Positions 1 to 7,262 of a stretch of DNA of 64,000 nucleotides are shown here, piece after piece (positions within the stretch are counted from its first letter, which is position 1; every line of letters begins with the position of its first letter). The stretch covers positions 1,178,001-1,242,000 of the forward strand of contig NC_015856.1 in assembly GCF_000221045.1 (NCBI RefSeq), in the 5' to 3' direction. Both the position numbers and the translations under genes were made by a program. This DNA is from Collimonas fungivorans Ter331. GTDB lineage: Bacteria; Pseudomonadota; Gammaproteobacteria; Burkholderiales; Burkholderiaceae_D. Below the pieces are notes generated by a model that worked only from the letters and a program-made list of their open reading frames with translations, was not told the origin of the DNA and did not search any database.

Positions 1-315
1 AGCGCGGCGCATGCCTTAACCGCGATCCTGCCCGACGGCACAAGCGTTTCTGCCGTGCCTGGCACGGTGACATCGAACGCCGAGGATACGATTTGTACCG
101 GCAATCTGACCGTTAAAAAGAACCTGACCGTCAACGGCTTCGCGGCCCTTAATGCTGGCATGAACGTCAAGGCCGGCAAGGGTGGGGGTGCCGCAGCCAT
201 GGTGGAAGGTGTCATGCAAGCCACGGTCGACGTGATCGCCAAAGCGGTCAGTTTGATTGGTCATAAGCACGGCGGCGTGAAGCAGGGCAACGATGAATCG
301 GACGTGCCTAAATGA
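1..315 (+). CDS. V: baseplate spike protein gpV, C-terminal part (cut by window start)
   Basis: The reading frame is open from base 1, so the N-terminus is off-window. In P2-like phages gpV trimerises into the needle at the centre of the baseplate. The visible part reads like the end of that spike: a short repetitive beta-type stretch (GNLTVKKNLTVNG) followed near the C-terminus by an HKHGG motif; in the P2 spike an HxH motif from three chains binds an iron ion at the tip. It is followed by gpW with an ATGA overlap and opens the P2 tail gene order, which supports the call more than the sequence alone. Confidence 0.8.
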   Translation, partial: SAAHALTAILPDGTSVSAVPGTVTSNAEDTICTGNLTVKKNLTVNGFAALNAGMNVKAGKGGGAAAMVEGVMQATVDVIAKAVSLIGHKHGGVKQGNDESDVPK

Positions 316-656
316 CCGGCATGAACGCAAGCAATGGTCGCGCTATGTCCGGCCTGGCACATATTCGGCAATCGCTGGCCGATATCCTGACGACGCCTAT
401 CGGCAGCCGTGTCATGCGTCGAGCCTACGGGTCCGAAGTGCCTGAGTTGATCGATCAGCCCTTGAACGGTGCCACCGTGCTGCGCATCTATGCGGCTACC
501 GCGCACGCCGTCATGTTGTGGGAACCCCGCATTGCGTTGACTGGCGTGCAGCTTGAACGCGGCCAGGCCGGGCAAGCTTTGCTGATCCTGGATGGCGTGA
601 CGAATGAGCAGAGTATCCAATTGGCCGTGCCGGTGGGTTCTGGAGTCAGTGCATGA
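312..656 (+). CDS. W: baseplate wedge protein gpW (gp25-like)
   Basis: A 114-aa protein, close to the 115 aa of P2 gpW. The segment SLADILTTPIGSRVMRRAYG is the conserved start of the GPW/gp25 family, which forms part of the baseplate wedge and starts sheath assembly. The start overlaps the gpV stop (ATGA), and its own stop overlaps the gpJ start the same way, so V-W-J-I are likely translationally coupled. Confidence 0.9.
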   Translation: MTGMNASNGRAMSGLAHIRQSLADILTTPIGSRVMRRAYGSEVPELIDQPLNGATVLRIYAATAHAVMLWEPRIALTGVQLERGQAGQALLILDGVTNEQSIQLAVPVGSGVSA

Positions 657-1543
657 GCGCCGCTATTGATTTATCGCGCCTGCCCGCTCCCAATGTGATC
701 GAGCCGCTGGACTTCGAAACGATTCTGGCCGAGCAACTGGCAGATCTGCAAGAGCGAGATACAAGCTACGTCGGTTTGGTGGAATCCGATCCCGCAATGA
801 AAATATTGCAGGTCACCGCCTACCGGGAATTAAAGGTGCGCCAGCGTATCAATGAGGCCGCCCGCGCAGTCATGCTGGCCTATGCCATGGACGAGGATCT
901 GGATCATCTGGGCGCGTTGATGGACGTGCCGCGCCTGCAAATCACGTCGGCAAATCCAGATAAAGGCACGGACGCCGTCATGGAGTCCAACGAGGATTAC
1001 CGACGCCGTATCCAGTTAGCACCGCAAGGGCTGTCAGTAGCCGGTCCCGAGGGGGCTTATATTTTCCACGCCTTGAGCGCGGATGGGCGTGTGCGCAATG
1101 CGACAGCGACCAGCCCGTCGCCGGGCCATGTGGTCGTCACGATCTTGTCGCGTGAGGGCGACGGTACAGCTTCGCAGGAACTGATCGATATCGTTACGGC
1201 AAGGTTGTATGAGGATGGCGTGCGCCCGTTGACCGATTTCGTGGAAGTCCGGTCTGCCACGATCGATCGTTATCAAGTCCGTGCGACGCTTTATTCCTTT
1301 GCTGGTCCTGATTCGACTGTGGTTGTGGCCGAAGCGTTGAAGCGTATGCAGCAATATGCCAAGGATGCGCACCAGTTGGGCCGTGTACCGACGCTTTCCG
1401 GCATTGATGCCGCACTTGTCGTCGCGGGTGTCGAGCGCGTGAAGCTGTCTACGCCGAACAGTGATCCGGAAATCTCCAAGCTCCGAGCGCATTACTGTGA
1501 CGATATTGCGCTCGAATACGGTGGTATCTGGGGGCATGCATGA
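653..1543 (+). CDS. J: baseplate assembly protein gpJ
   Basis: 296 aa against 302 in P2 gpJ. Baseplate_J family wedge protein with a typical N-terminus (LPAPNVIEPLDFETILAEQL) and the conserved ESDPAMKILQVTAYRE segment near residues 43-60. It starts inside the gpW stop codon and ends inside the gpI start, in the P2 order W-J-I. No disruption is visible. In the virion it sits at the edge of the baseplate and links the central hub to the fibres. Confidence 0.92.
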   Translation: MSAAIDLSRLPAPNVIEPLDFETILAEQLADLQERDTSYVGLVESDPAMKILQVTAYRELKVRQRINEAARAVMLAYAMDEDLDHLGALMDVPRLQITSANPDKGTDAVMESNEDYRRRIQLAPQGLSVAGPEGAYIFHALSADGRVRNATATSPSPGHVVVTILSREGDGTASQELIDIVTARLYEDGVRPLTDFVEVRSATIDRYQVRATLYSFAGPDSTVVVAEALKRMQQYAKDAHQLGRVPTLSGIDAALVVAGVERVKLSTPNSDPEISKLRAHYCDDIALEYGGIWGHA

Positions 1544-2094
1544 GCAAGCCCGTCAGATCATTATTACCCCCAAATTCTACGCCCCAGGAGCGGGCGCTGG
1601 AAGCGTCCACAGCGCGGATTTCGAATGTGACGGTGCCATTGCGCACGCTCTATCAACCAAACGTGATCCCAGTCGATCAACTGCCCTGGTTGGCTTGGCA
1701 ATTGTCGCTTGAGAGCTGGAAATCATACTGGAGCGAAGAAGTACGCCGGGCCCGAGTACGTAACGCAATGACGATCCACCGCCAAAAGGGGACCGCTAAG
1801 TCGGTGAAAGACGTAGTCGCCGCTTTCGGTGGATCCATCCTGCTGCGCGAGTGGTGGCAAAAAGCGCCGATGGGTGAGCCCCATACCTTTGACCTGGTCA
1901 TGACACTGAGCGGTGCCGGCGGCCAATCCGCAACCGCTGAATTCGTTGACGATGTGATCGCCGAGGTGAACCGCACTAAGCCCGTGCGTAGCCACTTTAC
2001 TTTTACCCAGGGTATCGATACCAGCGGTGCGATTGCCGTGGTCGCTGGAGCGAGCCCCGTTATCTATGCCCGTTTGAATCTGACAGAAGCCTAA
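1540..2094 (+). CDS. I: baseplate/tail protein gpI
   Basis: 184 aa (P2 gpI has 176). The core VDQLPWLAWQLSLESWKSYW followed by RNAMTIHRQKGTAKSVKDVV is characteristic of the P2 gpI family, the outer baseplate protein on which the tail fibre is mounted. ATGA overlap with gpJ; four bases separate it from the fibre gene. Confidence 0.92.
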   Translation: MSKPVRSLLPPNSTPQERALEASTARISNVTVPLRTLYQPNVIPVDQLPWLAWQLSLESWKSYWSEEVRRARVRNAMTIHRQKGTAKSVKDVVAAFGGSILLREWWQKAPMGEPHTFDLVMTLSGAGGQSATAEFVDDVIAEVNRTKPVRSHFTFTQGIDTSGAIAVVAGASPVIYARLNLTEA

Positions 2095-2098
2095 CCCT

Positions 2099-4351
2099 AT
2101 GCCTGGACTCCAAATTATCACCACCAAGGCTGGACGCGCCGCCCTGGTCAATGCCGAACACAACGGCACCGCGCCGCTCAAGATTGCAGAAATTGGCTTT
2201 ACTGCTGCAGTTTTTACGGCCAATGAAGACATGACCACATTGCCAAGCGAGATCAAGCGCTTGAAGACTATTTCAGGGGAGGTTGTCGCTGCCGATACGA
2301 TCCACGTCACTATTCGTGACGATGGCACCGACACCTATACCGTGCGCGGCATCGGCTACTGGCTAAGCAATGGCGTCTTGTTGGGCATATACAGCCAGCC
2401 GGACCCGATATTGCAGAAGTCCGCACAGGCTATGGTTCTGTTGCAGGCTGACGTGATTTTTGCCACCATCAAGGCGGCATCGTTGACTTTCGGCGATGCC
2501 AATTTTACGAATCCACCGGCAACGGTGGATCGCCAGGGCGTGGTCGAACTGGCCACGCCTGACGAAACCGTAGCCGGAAAAGATGCTGTGCGTGCAGTGA
2601 CACCCGCCGGCCTGACTCCTGCGATGGCGAAAGTCATCGACAATCACAGGGCGGCTCCGGATCCACATCCAGGCTACCTGACGCCAGAGCGAGCCAACGC
2701 GCTGTATTTCCGCAAGCTGCCGGCTATCACCAGCAGTGACACCGACTGCGACACATTGCTGGAAACGGGGGTGCGCGATGTTCTTGTCGCGAATGATCGC
2801 GGCATCATAGCCGCTACACATCTCCCTGTGGGCGGTGATGGCTTTGGCACGCTGATCACAGTAAACGGTGGCAATTTCATTCGCCAGGTGTACACCGAGG
2901 GCGGCACCATCCAAAGAACCTGGGAGCGTACGGGCTTCGCCGGCGCGACGCCGCCATTCGATGCCCGTAAATGGAAGCTTCTGTGGGATTCGGTCACCTT
3001 TGACCCAGCACGATATCTGCCTCTTAGTGGCGGTAGCGTCTCCGGGGTGCTCAACGTATATGGCTCCACGGGTGTAATTGGGGACGAATCTGGAGGCAGA
3101 CCAACCATAGAGGTCATTTCGGATGGCGATGGCAACGCCGCCTACATGACGTTTCATCGTCGGGGTAAACACGCGGTGCATTTCGGGCTGGACGTCAATA
3201 ACCAACTCAGTGTCGGCGGTTGGTCGATGGGTTCAAATTCCTACAAGTTATGGCACGCGGGAAATTTCAACCCCGCCGATAAGCAAACTGAACTCGGTTA
3301 TACACCCGTACAGCAAGGTACCGGCGTCGATCAGTTGAAAAACGTTGTCAAGATCGGATGGACAAAAGGTGACAGATTGAAGGCCACCGTCGATCTTACC
3401 GATCAAGGCGAATTCGTCTTTCAGCCTGGGCTTGATGCCACTCTTAAAAAGTATCTTGCACTTGCTGGCGGCTCAGTCTTTGGGACCCTCTCTGTCGTTG
3501 GTTCTACTGGTGCAATTGGGGTTCAAAGTGGGAGTCGACCAACGATTGAAGTCAAATCGGCAGGCGGTGCTGGTGACGCCGCCTATATGACGTTTCATCG
3601 CCCTGACAATTTCGCGGTGCATTTCGGTCTGGATGTCAATAACAACCTCAGCGTCGGCGGCTATTCGATGGGCGCGGTGTCTTACAAGCTATGGCACGCG
3701 GGTAATTTCGACCCGACGTCGAAACAAAACCTACTTGGCTTTATGCCTGTACAGCAGGGTGGCGGCGTTGGGCAGTTGAATAACACGGTTCGCATGGGTT
3801 GGTCAGCTAGTAATGCCTTGAAGGTAACCGTAGACACCACCGATCAAGGCTATGTTGTTTTCGGGGACAGACTAATCCGTTTGAACTGGAAAGGTTTTGG
3901 CGGTCAACCGTCATGGCTGTTGGGTGGCAACATGAACGACGACGTCAACGTCTACAACCCCTCCAACTTCAGCGTCAATTATGCGAACAGCGCCGGGTAT
4001 GCCGGTTCCGCTGGTAATGCCGACAAGGTCGCCAACGTCCCGATGCGCTTCCAAGAAAATCCGGGGGAACAGCCTTACTACCTCTACGGCGTCGTAGCGG
4101 GTCGAACAGAATTGACGCTGTACAACCGCACGTCGCTTGCGGTTGGCTCATGTATGTCAGCTGTGTATGCCAATCAACTATCGGGTCAAGGCTTGGGCTA
4201 TGGCGGTATCGGTGGTTACGTTTTGAACAAAAACAAAAGCGGCACCGGATTGGCCGGTGCATGGGAGCAGCGCGGGCAATCGTATGACTACGGCTCGGGC
4301 GCTATCGAGGGTAACGAATCAAGCACAGTGTTATGGCAACGGGTGGCGTAA
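2099..4351 (+). CDS. tail fibre protein (gpH-like) with tandem internal duplication
   Basis: A 750-aa receptor-binding fibre. Residues 1-140 match the conserved N-terminal attachment domain of P2-type fibres (MPGLQIITTKAGRAALVNAE...), which binds the baseplate. A short fibre repeat follows (VDRQGVVELATPDETVAGKD, about residue 148). Residues 306-451 and 452-597 are two copies of one 146-residue unit, each containing YMTFHR, AVHFGLDVNN, LSVGG and SYKLWHAGNF; 'LWHAGNF' is a common phage-fibre shaft motif. The C-terminus is Gly-rich and probably host-specific. The next gene is the fibre assembly chaperone. Confidence 0.88.
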   Translation: MPGLQIITTKAGRAALVNAEHNGTAPLKIAEIGFTAAVFTANEDMTTLPSEIKRLKTISGEVVAADTIHVTIRDDGTDTYTVRGIGYWLSNGVLLGIYSQPDPILQKSAQAMVLLQADVIFATIKAASLTFGDANFTNPPATVDRQGVVELATPDETVAGKDAVRAVTPAGLTPAMAKVIDNHRAAPDPHPGYLTPERANALYFRKLPAITSSDTDCDTLLETGVRDVLVANDRGIIAATHLPVGGDGFGTLITVNGGNFIRQVYTEGGTIQRTWERTGFAGATPPFDARKWKLLWDSVTFDPARYLPLSGGSVSGVLNVYGSTGVIGDESGGRPTIEVISDGDGNAAYMTFHRRGKHAVHFGLDVNNQLSVGGWSMGSNSYKLWHAGNFNPADKQTELGYTPVQQGTGVDQLKNVVKIGWTKGDRLKATVDLTDQGEFVFQPGLDATLKKYLALAGGSVFGTLSVVGSTGAIGVQSGSRPTIEVKSAGGAGDAAYMTFHRPDNFAVHFGLDVNNNLSVGGYSMGAVSYKLWHAGNFDPTSKQNLLGFMPVQQGGGVGQLNNTVRMGWSASNALKVTVDTTDQGYVVFGDRLIRLNWKGFGGQPSWLLGGNMNDDVNVYNPSNFSVNYANSAGYAGSAGNADKVANVPMRFQENPGEQPYYLYGVVAGRTELTLYNRTSLAVGSCMSAVYANQLSGQGLGYGGIGGYVLNKNKSGTGLAGAWEQRGQSYDYGSGAIEGNESSTVLWQRVA

Positions 4352-4947
4352 TGGCAAAGATGAAAAAACAGGTGGTCAAGACTCCAGCAAGTGAAACCGT
4401 CAAAGATGTGATGAGTGAGACAGAACTGCCGATCATCATCGACCCAGCGCCGATTCCAGCGCCGCCGACGATCGTCCTGCCAGAATCGCCGGCACTGGAG
4501 AACCCACCTGAGCCAGCGAACCCGTTTGCCTATTCGGATATCAAGGACATCGTCCGGTTGCCGATGGGTTTTCAATGCCTGGTGAAATTTGAATGCCAGG
4601 ACAGCTACCTGACGTTTCTGGCTACCGCCGACGATGTCGAGCCGCACGGACGTGCCATTTATACCGCATGCGAGTCCGGTCAACTGGGCGATGCGCCGCA
4701 TTATTTTCCGACCGATGCTGAACTGTTGGAGGCCGTGCAGGAGCGTGCCAGCCGCGAGCTGCGTCGCGCCAACAGCGAAGTGACCAAGTACCAGGATCGC
4801 GTCGATATTGACGACGCCAGCGACGTCGATTTCGCCATGTTACGCGTCTGGAAAACCTACCGCGTCGGCCTCAATCGCTTGCCGGAGCAAGCGAATTATC
4901 CGAACCGTATCACCTGGCCGGTCGCACCCGACGCCACGGCTCTTTAA
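4351..4947 (+). CDS. tail fibre assembly chaperone-like protein
   Basis: About 198 aa from the ATG that overlaps the fibre stop (TAATG); an in-frame ATG at 4333 would add six residues but has no better ribosome site. The C-terminus (VWKTYRVGLNRLPEQANYP followed by ITWP) is the signature of the tail-fibre assembly family (P2 gpG and relatives), which helps the fibre trimerise. The first ~70 residues are unusual: a charged start, then a Pro-rich stretch (PIIIDPAPIPAPPTIVLPES) that looks like a linker. Position after the fibre gene agrees with the P2 order H-G. Confidence 0.75.
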   Translation: MAKMKKQVVKTPASETVKDVMSETELPIIIDPAPIPAPPTIVLPESPALENPPEPANPFAYSDIKDIVRLPMGFQCLVKFECQDSYLTFLATADDVEPHGRAIYTACESGQLGDAPHYFPTDAELLEAVQERASRELRRANSEVTKYQDRVDIDDASDVDFAMLRVWKTYRVGLNRLPEQANYPNRITWPVAPDATAL

Positions 4948-4973
4948 TCCATCACCAATCAACAGGAGGCCAA

Positions 4974-6146
4974 ATGGCAACTGATTACCACCATGGCGTG
5001 CGCGTCATCGAAATTAACGAGGGAACACGCCCAATCCGTACCGTCAGCACCGCCGTCATCGGTCTGGTCGCCACCGCCTCGGATGCTGACCCGGCCATCT
5101 TCCCACTGGACACGCCGGTATTGCTGACCAACGTGATCGCCGCCTTGGGTAAGGCGGGGACGAAGGGTACGTTGCGCCGGACGCTGGAAGCCATCGGGGC
5201 GCAAACCAAGCCATTTACGATTGTAGTGCGCGTGGCCGAAGGTGCGGACGAAGCGGAAACCACCTCCAACGTTATTGGCACAACCACCGCCAGCGGCAAA
5301 TATACCGGCATCAAAGCCTTGCTGGCCGCCCAGAGCAAGCTTGGCATCAAGCCCCGCATACTGGGCGCGCCAGGGTTGGACACCAAGGCGGTGACGAACG
5401 CCATGGTGAGCGTCGCACAGCAGCTTCGCGGCTTTGTCTATGCTTCGGCGCACGGTTGCCTGACCAAAGAAGACGCCGTCCTGTATCGCAAGGATTTCGG
5501 ACAGCGCGAGCTGATGCTGATCTGGCCGGATTTCGTTAGTTGGGACGTCGCCACCAATGCCGAGGCCAGCATGCCGGCGGTCGCGTATGCGCTGGGGCTG
5601 CGCGCCAAGATCGACGAGGAAATCGGCTGGCACAAAACGCTTTCGAACATGCCAGTGAACGGCCCGACGGGTATCTCGAGCGACGTGTTCTGGGATCTGC
5701 AGGATCCGGCCACCGACGCCGGCTATCTGAACGGCAAGGAAGTAACGACCTTGATTAACAACGGCGGCTTCCGCTTCTGGGGATCCCGTACTTGCGAAGT
5801 GCCGGAATTTTTCTTTTTCGAGAATTACACGCGCACCGCCCAGGTGCTGGCCGACACCATCGCCGAGGCGCACTTTACCTTTGTTGATAAGCCGTTGCAC
5901 CCGTCCCTGGTCAAGGATCTGCTAGAAAGCATCAATTCCAAGTTCCGTGAATTGAAGGCCCAGGGTTACATCATCGACGGCAGCGCCTGGTATGACGAGG
6001 CGTTCAACAGCAAGGAGACATTGAAGGCCGGCAAGCTGGCAATCGATTACGACTACACGCCGGTCCCGCCGCTGGAAAACCTCGTATTCCAGCAACGGAT
6101 CACCGACCGCTACCTGGCCGATTTCGCCAGCCGCATAAACGCCTGA
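4974..6146 (+). CDS. FI: contractile tail sheath protein gpFI
   Basis: 390 aa (P2 FI 396). It starts 5 bases after a perfect AGGAGG site at 4964-4969, the strongest ribosome site in the tail cluster, as expected for a protein needed in many copies. The N-terminus YHHGVRVIEINEGTRPIRTV and the downstream blocks (ASAHGCLTKEDA, PSDVFWDLQD-like SSDVFWDLQD) are typical of P2 sheath proteins. It polymerises around the tube and contracts on infection. The gene begins the FI-FII-E-T-U-D group. Confidence 0.93.
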   Translation: MATDYHHGVRVIEINEGTRPIRTVSTAVIGLVATASDADPAIFPLDTPVLLTNVIAALGKAGTKGTLRRTLEAIGAQTKPFTIVVRVAEGADEAETTSNVIGTTTASGKYTGIKALLAAQSKLGIKPRILGAPGLDTKAVTNAMVSVAQQLRGFVYASAHGCLTKEDAVLYRKDFGQRELMLIWPDFVSWDVATNAEASMPAVAYALGLRAKIDEEIGWHKTLSNMPVNGPTGISSDVFWDLQDPATDAGYLNGKEVTTLINNGGFRFWGSRTCEVPEFFFFENYTRTAQVLADTIAEAHFTFVDKPLHPSLVKDLLESINSKFRELKAQGYIIDGSAWYDEAFNSKETLKAGKLAIDYDYTPVPPLENLVFQQRITDRYLADFASRINA

Positions 6147-6165
6147 TTCAACGAGTTATCACTGC

Positions 6166-6187
6166 GGTCCCTGCCTCGGTAGGGACC
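6166..6187 (+). other. intergenic stem-loop between FI and FII
   Basis: GGTCCCT (6166-6172) pairs with AGGGACC (6181-6187) around an 8-base loop, just after the sheath stop. No U-run follows, so it is more likely an mRNA-stabilising hairpin or weak attenuator that adjusts sheath/tube output than a full terminator. Confidence 0.5.
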
Positions 6188-6212
6188 ATTTATCACCAGT
6201 ACGGAGAACATC

Positions 6213-6722
6213 ATGGGCTTACCCCGCAAACTTAAAGACTTCAATTTGTTCAACGATGGCGCTTCCTACATGGGTATGGTGCCGGAACTGACCTTACCCA
6301 AGCTGACCCGCAAGATGGAAGAATACCGCGCCGCCGGCATGACCGGCCCGGTTAAGGTCGATTTTGGCAGCGAGGCGATCAATCTGGAATGGACTGCCGG
6401 CGGCTTGCTGGAAGATGCGCTCAAGCAGTACGGTGCCACGAGCCACAACGCCGTGCAATTGCGCTTTGCCGGCGCTTACCAGAACGATGACGACGGTATC
6501 ACCTCGGCGGTGGAAGTCGTCGTGCGCGGCCGGCATCAAGAAATCGATATGGGCAGCGCCAAGCAGGCCACAGACACCAACCACAAGTACAACACCACTT
6601 GTAGCTACTACAAGCTGTCCGTTGATGGCGTCGTATTGATCGAGCTGGATTTCATGGGCGGCATCGAGAAGGTAGGCGGGGTTGATCGCAATGCCGACAT
6701 CCGCAAAGCCATCGGCCTTTAA
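6213..6722 (+). CDS. FII: major tail tube protein gpFII
   Basis: 169 aa (P2 FII 172). The start MGLPRKLKDFNLFNDGASYMG is diagnostic of the P2 tube family, and a GGAGA ribosome site lies just upstream. It forms the rigid inner tube inside the sheath. A stem-loop separates it from FI. Confidence 0.93.
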   Translation: MGLPRKLKDFNLFNDGASYMGMVPELTLPKLTRKMEEYRAAGMTGPVKVDFGSEAINLEWTAGGLLEDALKQYGATSHNAVQLRFAGAYQNDDDGITSAVEVVVRGRHQEIDMGSAKQATDTNHKYNTTCSYYKLSVDGVVLIELDFMGGIEKVGGVDRNADIRKAIGL

Positions 6723-6785
6723 ACCGGATCCAGTATCACCGCTTTCGCATTACCGCATTTACCCCTAAATTAAAGGAATACCAGC

Positions 6786-7127
6786 ATGAACAAAAACACA
6801 GACACCACCAACTCCGTAGCCATCATTGGTGCCGGCACCTACAAAACCGTGGTTCTGGATGAGCCGCTGACCCGAGGCGCGTCCCAGATCACCGAAGTGC
6901 AGATCCGCAAACCAAAGTCGGGTGAGTTGCGTGGCGTATCACTGATTGAGCTGGGGCAAATGGACGTGTCCGCCCTGCAGCGCGTTTTGCCGCGTATCAC
7001 GAGCCCGATTCTGACCACCCAGGATGTCGCCAATCTGGATCCGGCCGACCTGGTGTCCATCGGTGCCGAGGTCGCCTATTTTTTGGTGAAGAAAGCGGAT
7101 CGTCAGGAGGTCTCCCCGACTGTGTAG
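6786..7127 (+). CDS. E: tail assembly protein gpE
   Basis: 113 aa, preceded by AAAGGA. Core ITEVQIRKPKSGELRGVSLIELGQ is typical of the P2 gpE family, tail assembly chaperones that hold the tape measure. The 0-frame product ends at TAG 7125-7127. A TTTTTTG slippery heptamer at 7079-7085 lies before the stop in the correct phase for a -1 shift, giving the gpE+E' fusion annotated separately. Confidence 0.9.
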   Translation: MNKNTDTTNSVAIIGAGTYKTVVLDEPLTRGASQITEVQIRKPKSGELRGVSLIELGQMDVSALQRVLPRITSPILTTQDVANLDPADLVSIGAEVAYFLVKKADRQEVSPTV

Positions 7128-7252
7128 AAAATCCCATGGCAGACATTGCCGCGGTGTTCCACTGGCCGCCGCAGGCAATGGATGACCTGGAAATCACGGA
7201 TCTGATGGCCTGGCGCGAACGCGCTAGGGTACGAAGCGGCGCGGCAGAGTGA
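6786..7252 (+). CDS. E+E': gpE+E' fusion by programmed -1 frameshift
   Basis: Slipping back one base at T-TTT-TTG (7079-7085; 0-frame codons TAT TTT TTG) continues translation as ...GEESGSSGG and then the whole gpE' domain MADIAAVFHWPPQAMDDLEI followed by TDLMAWRERARVRSG, ending at TGA 7250-7252. This is the same arrangement and heptamer class known for P2 E/E'. The E' frame also has an ATG at 7136, but no good ribosome site, so the fusion is the more likely product. Frameshifting itself is inferred. Confidence 0.85.
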
Positions 7253-7262
7253 GAGTGAAACA

